Made by a program: the position numbers and the translations under genes. A stretch of DNA of 64,000 bases from Actinoplanes siamensis (lineage in GTDB: Bacteria; Actinomycetota; Actinomycetes; Mycobacteriales; Micromonosporaceae), in NCBI RefSeq assembly GCF_016862395.1, contig NZ_BOMW01000035.1, positions 1 to 64,000 of the forward strand. Reading direction: 5' to 3'. Every line of letters starts with the position of its first letter. Position 1 is the stretch's first letter. This document shows, one piece after another, positions 32,758 to 41,190 of this stretch. Under the pieces are notes generated by a model, which saw nothing but the letters and a program-made list of their open reading frames with translations, searched no databases and was not told the origin of the DNA.

Positions 32758-33773
32758 CGGACGTCCGGGAGAAGCGCGCCACGGAGGCCGTACAGAGCAA
32801 GGCTTTCAAGAGGAAGAAGACGCCCCATCCGATCTGGTACGCCGTGGCGGGCGCCGTGCTCGTCGCCGCCCTCACCCATTACCTCCCGCCGTTCCGGAAC
32901 TACCAGCTGGCCACCGTCGGCGCCTACTTCACGGTGACCGCCGGCCTGACCGTCCTCACCGGACTCAACGGGCAGCTGTCGCTGGGGCACGGCGCCCTGA
33001 TGGCCACCGGCGCCTACACGTTCGCGCTGGCCCAGAACCGGTGGCTGGCCCTGCCGCTCAGCTTCGCCGCCGCCTTGCTCGTCACGACGCTGGCGGGCGT
33101 GGTGATCGGGCTGGCCGCGGCCCGGTTGCGCGGCCCCTACCTGGCCGGCCTCACGCTCGCGGTGGCGGTCGTGGTGCCGTCGGTGACCAGCACGTTCGAC
33201 GACACGTTCAACAGCGACATGGGCCTGTCGATCGCGCTCGACCCGCCGCCCGGCGCCGTCGCGATGGAGCAGTGGCAGGCCTGGCTCTGCTGGACGGGCG
33301 CGCTGATCACCGCGTTGCTGCTGGCCGTGCTGGTGCGCGGGCGGTTCGGGCGGGACCTGCGCGCGGTGCGGGACGACGAGACCGCGGCCCGGCTGGCGGG
33401 GGTGCACGTGGCCCGTACCCAGGTCCTCGCGTTCGTCGTCAGCGCCGCCTGCGCCGGCCTGTCCGGCGCGCTCTTCGCGGTCCTGGCGCAGAGCGTCTCC
33501 CCCGGCGCCTTCCCGCTGACCCTGTCGCTGTTCCTGGTGATGGCCATCGTGATCGGCGGCCTGGGCCGGCTGGCCGGCGCGCTCTGCGGAGCGGTGCTGC
33601 TGGTCGCGCTGCCCGCGCTGGCCCAGACCGCCGGGGAACGCTCCGGGTCGCAACGGCTGGAGGGCAACCTGGCCCTGGTGATCTTCGGCGTGGTGCTCGT
33701 GGTCGTCATGCTGGCCGCCCCGGGCGGCCTGGCTTCCCTTCGATTGTCCACGATATTCAGGAGGAAACGATGA
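32754..33773 (+). CDS. LivM-type ABC transporter permease
   Basis: A 339-residue permease with a 25-residue basic N-terminal extension, then TM segments. Family landmarks: LTGLNGQLSLGHGALMATGAY, RLRGPYLAGLTLA, and the ATPase-coupling loop RFGRDLRAVRDDETAARLAGV. Both ends overlap neighbours (ATGA). Confidence 0.9.
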   Translation: MTDVREKRATEAVQSKAFKRKKTPHPIWYAVAGAVLVAALTHYLPPFRNYQLATVGAYFTVTAGLTVLTGLNGQLSLGHGALMATGAYTFALAQNRWLALPLSFAAALLVTTLAGVVIGLAAARLRGPYLAGLTLAVAVVVPSVTSTFDDTFNSDMGLSIALDPPPGAVAMEQWQAWLCWTGALITALLLAVLVRGRFGRDLRAVRDDETAARLAGVHVARTQVLAFVVSAACAGLSGALFAVLAQSVSPGAFPLTLSLFLVMAIVIGGLGRLAGALCGAVLLVALPALAQTAGERSGSQRLEGNLALVIFGVVLVVVMLAAPGGLASLRLSTIFRRKR

Positions 33774-35032
33774 AACGCACCACGGCGGTGTTCCTCGCCG
33801 TCCTCTTGTTCGCCGGGGCCTGCGAGGGCTCCTCCTCGAAGAGCGGTTCCGGCGGCGGCAGCGTCCCGGGGGTGACCGACAGCGAGGTCGTGGTCGGCAC
33901 GCACATGCCGCTGACCGGACCGGCCGCGGCCGGATACGCCAAGATCTCACCGGCCACCAAGGCCTACTTCGACTTCGTCAACGCGGGCGGCGGGATCCAC
34001 GGCCGGAAGATCACCTACCAGGTCAAGGACGACGCCTACAACCCGGCGACCACCCAGCAGGTGGTGCGTGAGCTGGTTCTACAGGACAAGGTCTTCGCGA
34101 TCCTGAACGGCCTGGGCACCGCGACGCACTCCGGCGTGCTGGACTTCCTGAAGACCAACCGGGTGCCGGACCTCTTCGTGGCCAGCGGCAGCCGCACCTG
34201 GAACCAGCCGGACAAGTATCCGCAGACGTTCGGCTTCAACCCGGACTACACCGTCGAGGGCAAGATCCTCGGCAGTTACGTCAAGCAGAACCTGGCCGGC
34301 AAGAGGGCCTGCTTCCTCGGCCAGGACGACGACTTCGGCCGGGACAGCCTGGCCGGGATCGAGAAGATCCTGGGCCCGGTGGCGGCCGAGCAGAGCTACG
34401 TGACCAGCAGCCCGAACGTGGGCCCGCAGATGGGCGCGCTCAAGGCGGCCGGCTGCGAGGTGGTGCTGCTCGCCACGATCCCGGGCTTCACCGCGCTGTC
34501 GATCGGCACGGCCGCGAAGATCGGCTTCAAGCCGCAGTTCGTGGTCAGCAACGTGGGCGCCGACCCGGCCACGGTCAGCAAGGCGCTGGGGGCGGCCGCG
34601 CCGCTGCTGGAGGGCGTCGTCTCGGCGAACTACCTGCCGTTGACCACTGACGCGCCGAACCCGTGGATCCAGCTCTTCAAGAAGGTCAACGACCAGTACA
34701 ACGGTGGCGCGGAGTTCGACAACAACGTGGTCTACGGGATGTCCGTGGCGTACCTGTTCGTGCAGTCGCTGCAGGCCGCGGGCAGGGACCTGACCCGCGA
34801 CGGGATCACCGCCGCGGTCCGCCGGAACGGATTCCAGGGCCCGGGTCTGGTCCCGCTGCGCTTCTCCGACAAGGATCATTCCGGGTACGGCGGTCAGCAG
34901 CTCACCCGGATCGAGGGCGGCAAGGCGGTGTTCTTCGGGCAGGCCTGGACCACCGACGACGCGGACGGCGCGGTGCAGCCGTACACCGGTCAACCCGTGA
35001 CGCCCCCGCAGAACGGGATCCCGGCAGCGTAA
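33770..35032 (+). CDS. Periplasmic-binding-type (Leu/Ile/Val class) substrate-binding lipoprotein
   Basis: A 420-residue lipoprotein: signal KRTTAVFLAVLLFAGAC with lipobox Cys at residue 18, then a Ser/Gly linker and the type I binding fold (EVVVGTHMPLTGPAA, FDFVNAGGGIHGRKITYQVKDD, AYNPATTQQVVREL). ATG 33770 overlaps the permease stop and has GAGGAAAC upstream. The ligand is unknown; aromatic and aliphatic acid binders of this class lie in similar catabolic operons. Confidence 0.9.
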   Translation: MKRTTAVFLAVLLFAGACEGSSSKSGSGGGSVPGVTDSEVVVGTHMPLTGPAAAGYAKISPATKAYFDFVNAGGGIHGRKITYQVKDDAYNPATTQQVVRELVLQDKVFAILNGLGTATHSGVLDFLKTNRVPDLFVASGSRTWNQPDKYPQTFGFNPDYTVEGKILGSYVKQNLAGKRACFLGQDDDFGRDSLAGIEKILGPVAAEQSYVTSSPNVGPQMGALKAAGCEVVLLATIPGFTALSIGTAAKIGFKPQFVVSNVGADPATVSKALGAAAPLLEGVVSANYLPLTTDAPNPWIQLFKKVNDQYNGGAEFDNNVVYGMSVAYLFVQSLQAAGRDLTRDGITAAVRRNGFQGPGLVPLRFSDKDHSGYGGQQLTRIEGGKAVFFGQAWTTDDADGAVQPYTGQPVTPPQNGIPAA

Positions 35033-35072
35033 TATTCGCACGCTGAGTGCATAAAGACTGAGGAGGAGTGCG

Positions 35073-35816
35073 ATGGCGGACCAAGTGGCGATCGTGACCG
35101 GGGCAAGCCGGGGAATCGGGTTCGCCATCGCGCAACGCTTCGTCGCCCAGGGGACGAAGGTCGCGATCACCGGCCGGGACGCGGACGCGCTGGCGGCCGC
35201 GGTCACCCAGCTGGGCGGAGAGGACGTGGCGCTCGGGGTGGCCGGCAAGGGCGACGACGCGGACCACCGGAGCGCGGTGGTGGACGCGGTGAACGAGAGG
35301 TTCGGGCCGGTCACCACGCTGGTCAACAACATCGGGATCAACCCGGCGTACGGGACGCTGGCCACCCTGGACCTGAACGCCGCGCGCAAGATGGCCGAGG
35401 TCAACCTGATCGGCACGCTCGGCTGGGTGCAGGAGGCGCTGCGCGGCGGGCTGTCCGAGGGCGGCTCGGTCGTCAACATCTCGTCGGTCTCCGGGGTCCG
35501 CCCGGCGCCCGGCATCGCGTTCTACGGCACCACCAAGGCCGCGCTGATCCACCTCACCGAGGAGCTGGCCGTCGAGCTGGCGCCGCGGATCAGGGTGAAC
35601 GCGGTAGCGCCGGCCGTGGTCAAGACCCGCTTCGCGACAGCGCTCTTCGAGGGCCGGGAGGAGCAGGTCACCGCGACGTACCCGCTCAAGCGCCTGGGCG
35701 TGCCGGAGGACGTGGCCGGCACGGTGGCGTTCCTCTGCTCGCCGGACGCGTCCTGGATCACCGGGCAGACCATCGTGCTCGACGGCGGCGTCACCCTGAC
35801 CGGGGTGGTCGAGTGA
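35073..35816 (+). CDS. SDR-family oxidoreductase (FabG-like)
   Basis: A 247-residue SDR: TGASRGIG (residues 9-16), VNNIGINPAYG, the catalytic Ser in NISSVSG and YGTTKAA (YxxxK), ending ITGQTIVLDGGVTL as in FabG and 3-hydroxyacyl-CoA dehydrogenases. ATG 35073 follows GAGGAGG. A plausible role is oxidation of a hydroxyacyl-CoA. An imperfect dyad overlaps the 40-bp gap before it, so an internal promoter is possible. Confidence 0.88.
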   Translation: MADQVAIVTGASRGIGFAIAQRFVAQGTKVAITGRDADALAAAVTQLGGEDVALGVAGKGDDADHRSAVVDAVNERFGPVTTLVNNIGINPAYGTLATLDLNAARKMAEVNLIGTLGWVQEALRGGLSEGGSVVNISSVSGVRPAPGIAFYGTTKAALIHLTEELAVELAPRIRVNAVAPAVVKTRFATALFEGREEQVTATYPLKRLGVPEDVAGTVAFLCSPDASWITGQTIVLDGGVTLTGVVE

Positions 35817-36586
35817 GGCGCGTCGTCGTCACCGGCGCCGGCGGAGGGATCGGCGCCGCGCTGGCCCGGCGGTTCGCCGCCGACGGCGCCAGGGTCGTGG
35901 TCAGCGACATCAACCCCGCCGCGGCCGAGGCGGTGGCCCGGGAGATCGGCGCCGTCGCGGTGGCTGCCGACGCGGCGTCCGAGGCCGATGTACGACGGCT
36001 GGTCGCCCGCTCCTCGGAAGAGCTCGGCGGGATCGACCTGTTCTGCTCGAACGCCGGCGTGCTGAGCGCCGGTGACGAGAACACCCCGGACGAGCAGTGG
36101 GACCGCGACTTCGCGGTGAACGTGATGTCGCACGTCCACGTCACCCGCGCGCTGCTGCCCCAGTGGCTGGACTCGGGCGCCCCGAAGCGGCTGCTGATCA
36201 CGGTGAGCGCGGCCGGGCTGCTGACCCTGTTGGGCAGCGCCACCTACTCGGTGACCAAGCACGCGGCGCTCGCCTACGCGGAATGGCTGCGCGCCACGTA
36301 CGCCCATCGGGGTCTGATCGTCCAGGCGCTCTGCCCGCAGGGTGTCCGCACCGACATGCTGACCAGCGGGAACGCCCGCGGCAGCGGCAGCGCCGCGCTG
36401 CTCGCCGAGGGAGCGCTGGAGCCGGCCGCGGTGGCCGATCACGTCGCGGAGTCGCTGACCGGCACCGGTTTCCTGATCCTGCCCCATCCGGAGGTCGCGG
36501 AGTACTACCGCTTGCGCGCGACGGATCCGGACCGTTGGCTGGGTGGCATGAACAAGTTGCAGCGCGGCTTCGAGGGGCGGGAATGA
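35813..36586 (+). CDS. SDR-family oxidoreductase
   Basis: A 257-residue second SDR: TGAGGGIG (7-14), CSNAGVLS, the Ser region ITVSAAGLLTLLGSA, and YSVTKHAALAYAEW (YxxxK), with the substrate loop CPQGVRTDML. The ending LPHPEVAEYYRLRATDPDRWLGGM is characteristic of a subgroup next to acyl-CoA dehydrogenases. It overlaps the preceding SDR (GTGA) and the following kinase (ATGA). Confidence 0.88.
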   Translation: MRRVVVTGAGGGIGAALARRFAADGARVVVSDINPAAAEAVAREIGAVAVAADAASEADVRRLVARSSEELGGIDLFCSNAGVLSAGDENTPDEQWDRDFAVNVMSHVHVTRALLPQWLDSGAPKRLLITVSAAGLLTLLGSATYSVTKHAALAYAEWLRATYAHRGLIVQALCPQGVRTDMLTSGNARGSGSAALLAEGALEPAAVADHVAESLTGTGFLILPHPEVAEYYRLRATDPDRWLGGMNKLQRGFEGRE

Positions 36587-37563
36587 AGGGGCTGGACCTG
36601 GAGAGGCTCCAGGACTACCTGGACAGTCCGCCGCTGACCGGGACGATGTTCGCGGGCGGGCGGTCCAATCTGACGTACGCGGTGACCGACGGGACGAACC
36701 GCTGGGTGCTGCGCCGGCCGCCGCTCGGGCATGTACTGCCGACCGCGCACGACATGGCCCGCGAGCACAGGGTCCTGGACGCGCTCGCCAAGGCGGGCTT
36801 CCCGGTGCCGGCCCCGGTGCTGCTCTGCACCGACGCCGAGGTCATCGGGGCGCCGTTCTACCTGATGGAGCACGTCGACGGAAAGATCTACCGGGACGCC
36901 GCCGACCTGGAGAAGGTCGACCTGCGCGGCCTGACGCTCAGGCTCGTCGACACGCTGGCCGACCTGCACGCCCTGGTGCCCGGCGAGATCGGGCTGGGCG
37001 ACTTCGGCAGGCCGGAGGGCTTCAACGCCCGCCAGGTCCGCCGCTGGAAGCAGCAGTTGGACGCGTCGCGCAGCCGCGAGCTGTCCGGCATCGAGGAGTT
37101 GCACGCCCGGCTCGCCGCGGACATCCCGGCCGGCGGGCCCGGCGCCGTGGTGCACGGCGACTTCCGCCTGGACAACGTGCTGATCGGCGACGGTCTGACG
37201 GTCAACGCGGTGCTGGACTGGGAGATGTCGACGCTCGGCGACCCGCTCAGCGACCTGGCCCTGATGCTGGTCTACGCGGGCCGGCCGCTGCTGATCCGGG
37301 ACGGTCGGCCGGTCGCCCCGATCGACCTGCCCGGCCACCCGGCGCTCGACGAGATGGCCGCGCGGTACGCCGAGCGCAGTGGCCGCGACGTCGGCGACCT
37401 GCACTGGTACGTGGGGTTCGCGGCGTTCAAGCTGGCCGTCATCCTGGAGGGCGTGCACTACCGCTTCACCAAGGGCCAGACCGTCGGCGCCGGCTTCGAC
37501 ACCGTCGGCGCCATGGTGCCCGAGCTGATCGAGCAGGGCCACCGAGCGCTGGAAGGACACTGA
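36583..37563 (+). CDS. APH-fold kinase, ACAD10/11- and LvaA-like
   Basis: A 326-residue aminoglycoside-phosphotransferase-fold protein. It has a P-loop-like GGRSNLTYAV, the ATP Lys region RWVLRRPPLG, catalytic VVHGDFRLDNVLIGD and metal-binding VLDWEMSTLGDP. This VHGDFRLDN/DWEMSTLGDP form is shared with the kinase domain of ACAD10/11 and with LvaA, which phosphorylate 4-hydroxyacyl-CoA. An antibiotic-resistance role is unlikely given the neighbour: its stop overlaps the start of an ACAD10/11-like dehydrogenase. Confidence 0.85.
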   Translation: MKGLDLERLQDYLDSPPLTGTMFAGGRSNLTYAVTDGTNRWVLRRPPLGHVLPTAHDMAREHRVLDALAKAGFPVPAPVLLCTDAEVIGAPFYLMEHVDGKIYRDAADLEKVDLRGLTLRLVDTLADLHALVPGEIGLGDFGRPEGFNARQVRRWKQQLDASRSRELSGIEELHARLAADIPAGGPGAVVHGDFRLDNVLIGDGLTVNAVLDWEMSTLGDPLSDLALMLVYAGRPLLIRDGRPVAPIDLPGHPALDEMAARYAERSGRDVGDLHWYVGFAAFKLAVILEGVHYRFTKGQTVGAGFDTVGAMVPELIEQGHRALEGH

Positions 37564-38762
37564 TGGACTTCGAGTTCGACGCGACGACCGAGGACTACCG
37601 CAAGCGGCTGCTCGCCTTCATGGACGAGCACGTGTACCCGGCCGAGGCCGGTTACCACTCCGACGGCTGGGAGCCTCCGGCCGTACTGGAAAGTCTGAAG
37701 GTCGCGGCGAAGGCCGCCGGGCTCTGGAATCTCTTCCTGCCCGGCGAGCACGGCGCCGGCCTGACCAACCTGCAGTACGCGCCGCTCGCCGAGATCACCG
37801 GGCGCAGTCCGGCGATCGCCCCGGCGGCGCTGAACTGTGCCGCCCCGGACACCGGCAACATGGAGGTGCTCGCCGAGTTCGGCACCCCGCAGCAGCGGGA
37901 ACAGTGGCTGCGGCCGCTGCTCGACGGCACCATCCGGTCCGCCTTCGCGATGACCGAGCCGCAGGTCGCGTCGTCGGACGCGACGAACATCGGCACCCGG
38001 ATCGAGCGGGACGGCGACGAGTACGTCATCAACGGGCACAAGTTCTACATCACCGGCGCGATGAACCCGAACTGCCGGATCTTCATCGTGATGGGCAAGA
38101 CCGACCCGGACGCGGAACGGCACGTGCAGCAGAGCCAGATCCTGGTGCCGCGGGACACCCCGGGCCTCACGGTGAAGCGCGGCATGACCGTCTTCGGCTA
38201 CACCGACGGAGACCACGGCGGCCACGCCGAGTTGATCTTCGAGAACGTCCGGGTGCCGGTGAGCAACCTGATCGGGGTCGAGGGCGGCGGCTTCGCGATC
38301 TCCCAGGCGCGGCTCGGCCCGGGCCGGATCCACCACTGCATGCGGCTGATCGGCATGGCCGAGCGCGGCCTGGAACTGATGTGCCGGCGTTCGCTGGCCC
38401 GCGCCCCGTTCGGCAAACCGCTCGCCGAGCAGGGCGTGGTCCAGGACTGGATCGCCGAGTCGCGGGTCCGCATCGAGCAGGCCCGCCTGCTGGTGCTCAA
38501 GGCCGCCTGGCTGATGGACACGGTCGGCAACAAGGGCGCGCACACCGAGATCCAGGCCATCAAGATCGTGGTGCCGTCCACCGTGGAGTGGATCCTGGAC
38601 AAGGCGATCCAGGCCCACGGCGCGGCCGGGACCAGCCAGGACACGCCGCTCGCCGCGCTCTGGGCGGCGGCCCGCACGCTGCGCCTCGCCGACGGCCCCG
38701 ACGAGGTGCACAAGCGGTCGCTGGCCCGGCGGGAGCTGAACCGGTACCGGAGTCGCCCGTGA
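37563..38762 (+). CDS. Acyl-CoA dehydrogenase, ACAD10/11-like
   Basis: A 399-residue flavin enzyme. FAD and substrate motifs: FAMTEPQVASSDATNI, INGHKFYITGAMNPNC, GLTVKRGMTVFGYTDGDHGG. The C-terminus reads AHGAAGTSQDTPLAAL then LRLADGPDEVHKRSLARRE; the ADGPDEVH form marks the ACAD10/11 group instead of the YEGT of classical enzymes. TGATG overlap with the kinase gene. In the 4-hydroxyacid pathway this enzyme acts on the phosphorylated acyl-CoA. Confidence 0.88.
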   Translation: MDFEFDATTEDYRKRLLAFMDEHVYPAEAGYHSDGWEPPAVLESLKVAAKAAGLWNLFLPGEHGAGLTNLQYAPLAEITGRSPAIAPAALNCAAPDTGNMEVLAEFGTPQQREQWLRPLLDGTIRSAFAMTEPQVASSDATNIGTRIERDGDEYVINGHKFYITGAMNPNCRIFIVMGKTDPDAERHVQQSQILVPRDTPGLTVKRGMTVFGYTDGDHGGHAELIFENVRVPVSNLIGVEGGGFAISQARLGPGRIHHCMRLIGMAERGLELMCRRSLARAPFGKPLAEQGVVQDWIAESRVRIEQARLLVLKAAWLMDTVGNKGAHTEIQAIKIVVPSTVEWILDKAIQAHGAAGTSQDTPLAALWAAARTLRLADGPDEVHKRSLARRELNRYRSRP

Positions 38763-39355
38763 CCACACCCCCGCGGGCGGACGGTCGCACCGCGCGGTCC
38801 GAGCGGACCCGCAACGCGATCGTCGACGCCCACCTCCGGTTGATCGCCGACGGGGACCTGCGCCCCACCGCGGACCGGATCGCCAAGCTCGCCGGTGTCT
38901 CGCTGCGCGCGCTGTGGAGCCACTTCGCCGACATGGAGGCGCTGATGGCGGCCAGCGGGCAGCGGGTGCTGGAGCAGCGCGACGCGTCGTACCGACCGAT
39001 CCCGCCGGGCCTGCCACTGGCCGACCGGATCGAGCGGTTCAGCCACCAGCGGGCCCGCCTGCTGGAGGAGATCGGGCCGGCGGCGCGGGCGTCCGCGCTG
39101 AAGGAGCCGTTCTCCAGCGCGCTGCAGCGCTACCGGCGGGTGCACGTGTCCCGGGTCCGTGACGAGTTGACCAGCACGTTTCCCGAGGAGATCGGGTCCG
39201 ACGAGGATCTGCTGAACGCGTTGACCGCGATCAGCCTGTGGCCCACCTGGTCGACCTGGCGGGAGGCGATGGAGCTGCCCGTCGAGGCGGCCCGGACCGC
39301 TCTGGCCCGCGGCGTGCACGCGCTGCTCACGCGAGGCTCGAACGCCGACAGCTGA
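38759..39355 (+). CDS. TetR-family regulator of the catabolic operon (probable)
   Basis: A 198-residue TetR: the HTH spans about residues 15-60 (RNAIVDAHLRLIADG, ITADRI-like PTADRIAKLAGVSLRALWSHF), followed by a helical effector domain without a recognised ligand motif. GTG 38759 overlaps the dehydrogenase stop, so it is the last gene of the nine-gene unit and a natural candidate to bind the operator at 30249 as an autoregulatory repressor. Confidence 0.85.
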   Translation: MTTPPRADGRTARSERTRNAIVDAHLRLIADGDLRPTADRIAKLAGVSLRALWSHFADMEALMAASGQRVLEQRDASYRPIPPGLPLADRIERFSHQRARLLEEIGPAARASALKEPFSSALQRYRRVHVSRVRDELTSTFPEEIGSDEDLLNALTAISLWPTWSTWREAMELPVEAARTALARGVHALLTRGSNADS

Positions 39356-39406
39356 GCGGGTCGCCGGCGACCGCCCGGGGACCACGTCCACGAGGGTCGC
39401 CGCGGC

Positions 39407-39991
39407 TCAGCTCGTGCGGCCGGGGAGCAGCCCGTCCAGATCCAGCTCGATCGCGAACGGCACGGGAATACGCAGCTTGCCACGATGAATTCCGGTCGGC
39501 ACGTAGGAGCGCGTCGGTCCATCGAGCTCGTAGGTGTGGACGACAGGCGCCCCGTCGTCCTCTTCCTCGACGATCCAGTAGTTCGCGATGCCGGACTCCG
39601 CATACTTGCGCAGCTTGACTGTCCGGTCGCGGTGCGCCGACTCGGGCGAGACCACCTCGATCACCAAGAGGACCTGATCGGGCGTGAAGAAGGTGCGGCG
39701 CAGATCACGGGGCTGCTCTGTGACCAGAACATCCGGTTCGGGACGATTCTTGTCGTCCAGTCGAATCGTGATCTCCCGCACGACTTCGATGCCCGCCGGC
39801 GCCTGCGCCCGGAGGGCACCCCGCAGTTCATCGATGAGAATGGCGTGCCAGATTCGCCGCGGAGACATCATGAAGACGAGTGCTCCATCAATCAGCTCGG
39901 TGTGACGGGGCGCTTCAGGAAGATGGTCGAGGTCGTCGGCGAACCAGCCCTCCGGGCGGGGCGGGCGCATCCACTCGGGCACCGCGGTCAT
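39407..39991 (-). CDS. Uma2-family (DUF820) PD-(D/E)XK nuclease-like protein
   Basis: A 194-residue member of the Uma2 family: TELIDGALVFMMSP (conserved Glu), RPEPDVLVT, the nuclease-like VLLVIEVVSPES and KLRKYAESGIANYWIVE. All the PD-(D/E)XK acidic and Lys residues are present. The function is unknown; the family is greatly expanded in actinobacteria and cyanobacteria. A TACGGT -10 box ends six bases before ATG 39991. Confidence 0.88.
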   Translation of the reverse strand: MTAVPEWMRPPRPEGWFADDLDHLPEAPRHTELIDGALVFMMSPRRIWHAILIDELRGALRAQAPAGIEVVREITIRLDDKNRPEPDVLVTEQPRDLRRTFFTPDQVLLVIEVVSPESAHRDRTVKLRKYAESGIANYWIVEEEDDGAPVVHTYELDGPTRSYVPTGIHRGKLRIPVPFAIELDLDGLLPGRTS

Positions 39992-39997
39992 GGCGTC

Positions 39998-40003
39998 ACC
40001 GTA
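39998..40003 (-). promoter_or_regulatory. Leaderless -10 box (TACGGT) of the Uma2 gene
   Basis: TACGGT on the minus strand, six bases before ATG 39991. Confidence 0.55.
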
Positions 40004-40101
40004 GCATTCAGTGATGGCCGCCTCCCTGTTGCGCAGCCGGCGGCCGCGTGGCTGTGCGGGACCTCGCCGGCGCGGGACGCGACCCGGCGAGGTCCCGGCG
40101 A

Positions 40102-41190
40102 TCACAGACGGACAACCGAGCGGGCGCCCTCGCCCCGGGCCATCCGTTCGAAGGCGGCCGGCACGCCGGCCAGCCCGATCCGGTCGGTGATCAGGTGGTC
40201 CAGGGACAGCTTGCCGTCCAGCACGTCCCGGGCCAGCGCCGGCACCGCCACGTCCGGGTCCGCCTGGCCGTAGACCGAGGCCCGCAACGTCCGCGCGGAC
40301 GAGAAGATGTCCAGCGCGGCCAGCTGCACCAGGTCGTCGGCCGCGCCCATCCCGACCACGGTGACCTGGCCGCCGCGCCGGGTGGCCCGCCACGCGGCGC
40401 GGATCGTCGACGCCCGGCCGACGCACTCGATGGCGTGGTCGGCGCCGCGGCCCTCGGTGCGCGCCCGCACGTCCTTGGAGAGCGTGTCCGACGAGACCAC
40501 GAAATCGGTCGCGCCGGCCGCCTCCGCCAGGCCCTTCTTCGCCTCGGTGACGTCCACCGCGATCACCTGCGCGGCACCGGCCGCCCGGGCCGCCGCGACC
40601 ACCGACAGCCCGACCCCGCCGAGCCCGATCACCAGCACCGACTCGCCCGCCCGTACGCTCGCGGTGTTGCGGACCGCGCCGGATCCGGTCAGCACCGCGC
40701 ACCCGAGTAGGGCCGCCACTTCGAAATCCAACTCCCGGGGTACGGCGATCACCGCGTTCTCCGGCGCCACCACCTGCTCGGCGAACGCGCCCAGCCCGAG
40801 GCACACGTGCACCGGCGCCCCGTCCAGCGTCATGCCGTTCTCCAGCGCCGCCACCCCGGACGACGTGGAGCACAGCCACGGCTGCCCGTGCTCGCAGAAC
40901 CAGCAGCCGCGGCAGGGCGGCTGCCAGTTCAGCACCACGTGGTCGCCGACCGCGGCCCGGGTGACGTGCTCGCCCACCTCGACCACCTCGCCGGCCGCCT
41001 CGTGACCGAGCACGAGCGGGTGCGGCGGCCGCAGCGTACCGTTGATCATGGAAAGGTCGGAGTGGCAGACGCCTGCCGCGCGGACCCGGACCCGCACCTG
41101 CCCGGGGCCGATCTCGGGCAGTCGCAGCTCCTCGACGGCGGCCGGGCCGCCGGTCTCCCGGACGACCAGTCCGGACACGTAGCGGGTCAT
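40102..41190 (-). CDS. Zinc-dependent alcohol dehydrogenase
   Basis: A 362-residue MDR-family dehydrogenase. The catalytic zinc site includes AAGVCHSDLSMI and GHEAAGEVVEVGEHV; the structural zinc site is CRGCWFCEHGQPWLC (four Cys). Cofactor loop VLVIGLGGVGLSVV suggests NAD(H). It overlaps the upstream aldehyde dehydrogenase as ATGA, so alcohol to aldehyde to acid oxidation is the likely pair function. Confidence 0.9.
   Translation of the reverse strand: MTRYVSGLVVRETGGPAAVEELRLPEIGPGQVRVRVRAAGVCHSDLSMINGTLRPPHPLVLGHEAAGEVVEVGEHVTRAAVGDHVVLNWQPPCRGCWFCEHGQPWLCSTSSGVAALENGMTLDGAPVHVCLGLGAFAEQVVAPENAVIAVPRELDFEVAALLGCAVLTGSGAVRNTASVRAGESVLVIGLGGVGLSVVAAARAAGAAQVIAVDVTEAKKGLAEAAGATDFVVSSDTLSKDVRARTEGRGADHAIECVGRASTIRAAWRATRRGGQVTVVGMGAADDLVQLAALDIFSSARTLRASVYGQADPDVAVPALARDVLDGKLSLDHLITDRIGLAGVPAAFERMARGEGARSVVRL

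Noticed and set aside
35036..35052. Third copy of the TTACACT operator before the first SDR
   Set aside because: Only 10 of 17 positions match; too weak to call, although a GCAC-N5-GTGC dyad is present.
36583..37563. Aminoglycoside resistance gene
   Set aside because: The APH fold is real, but the motif variants and overlap with an ACAD10/11-like gene fit acyl-CoA metabolism.
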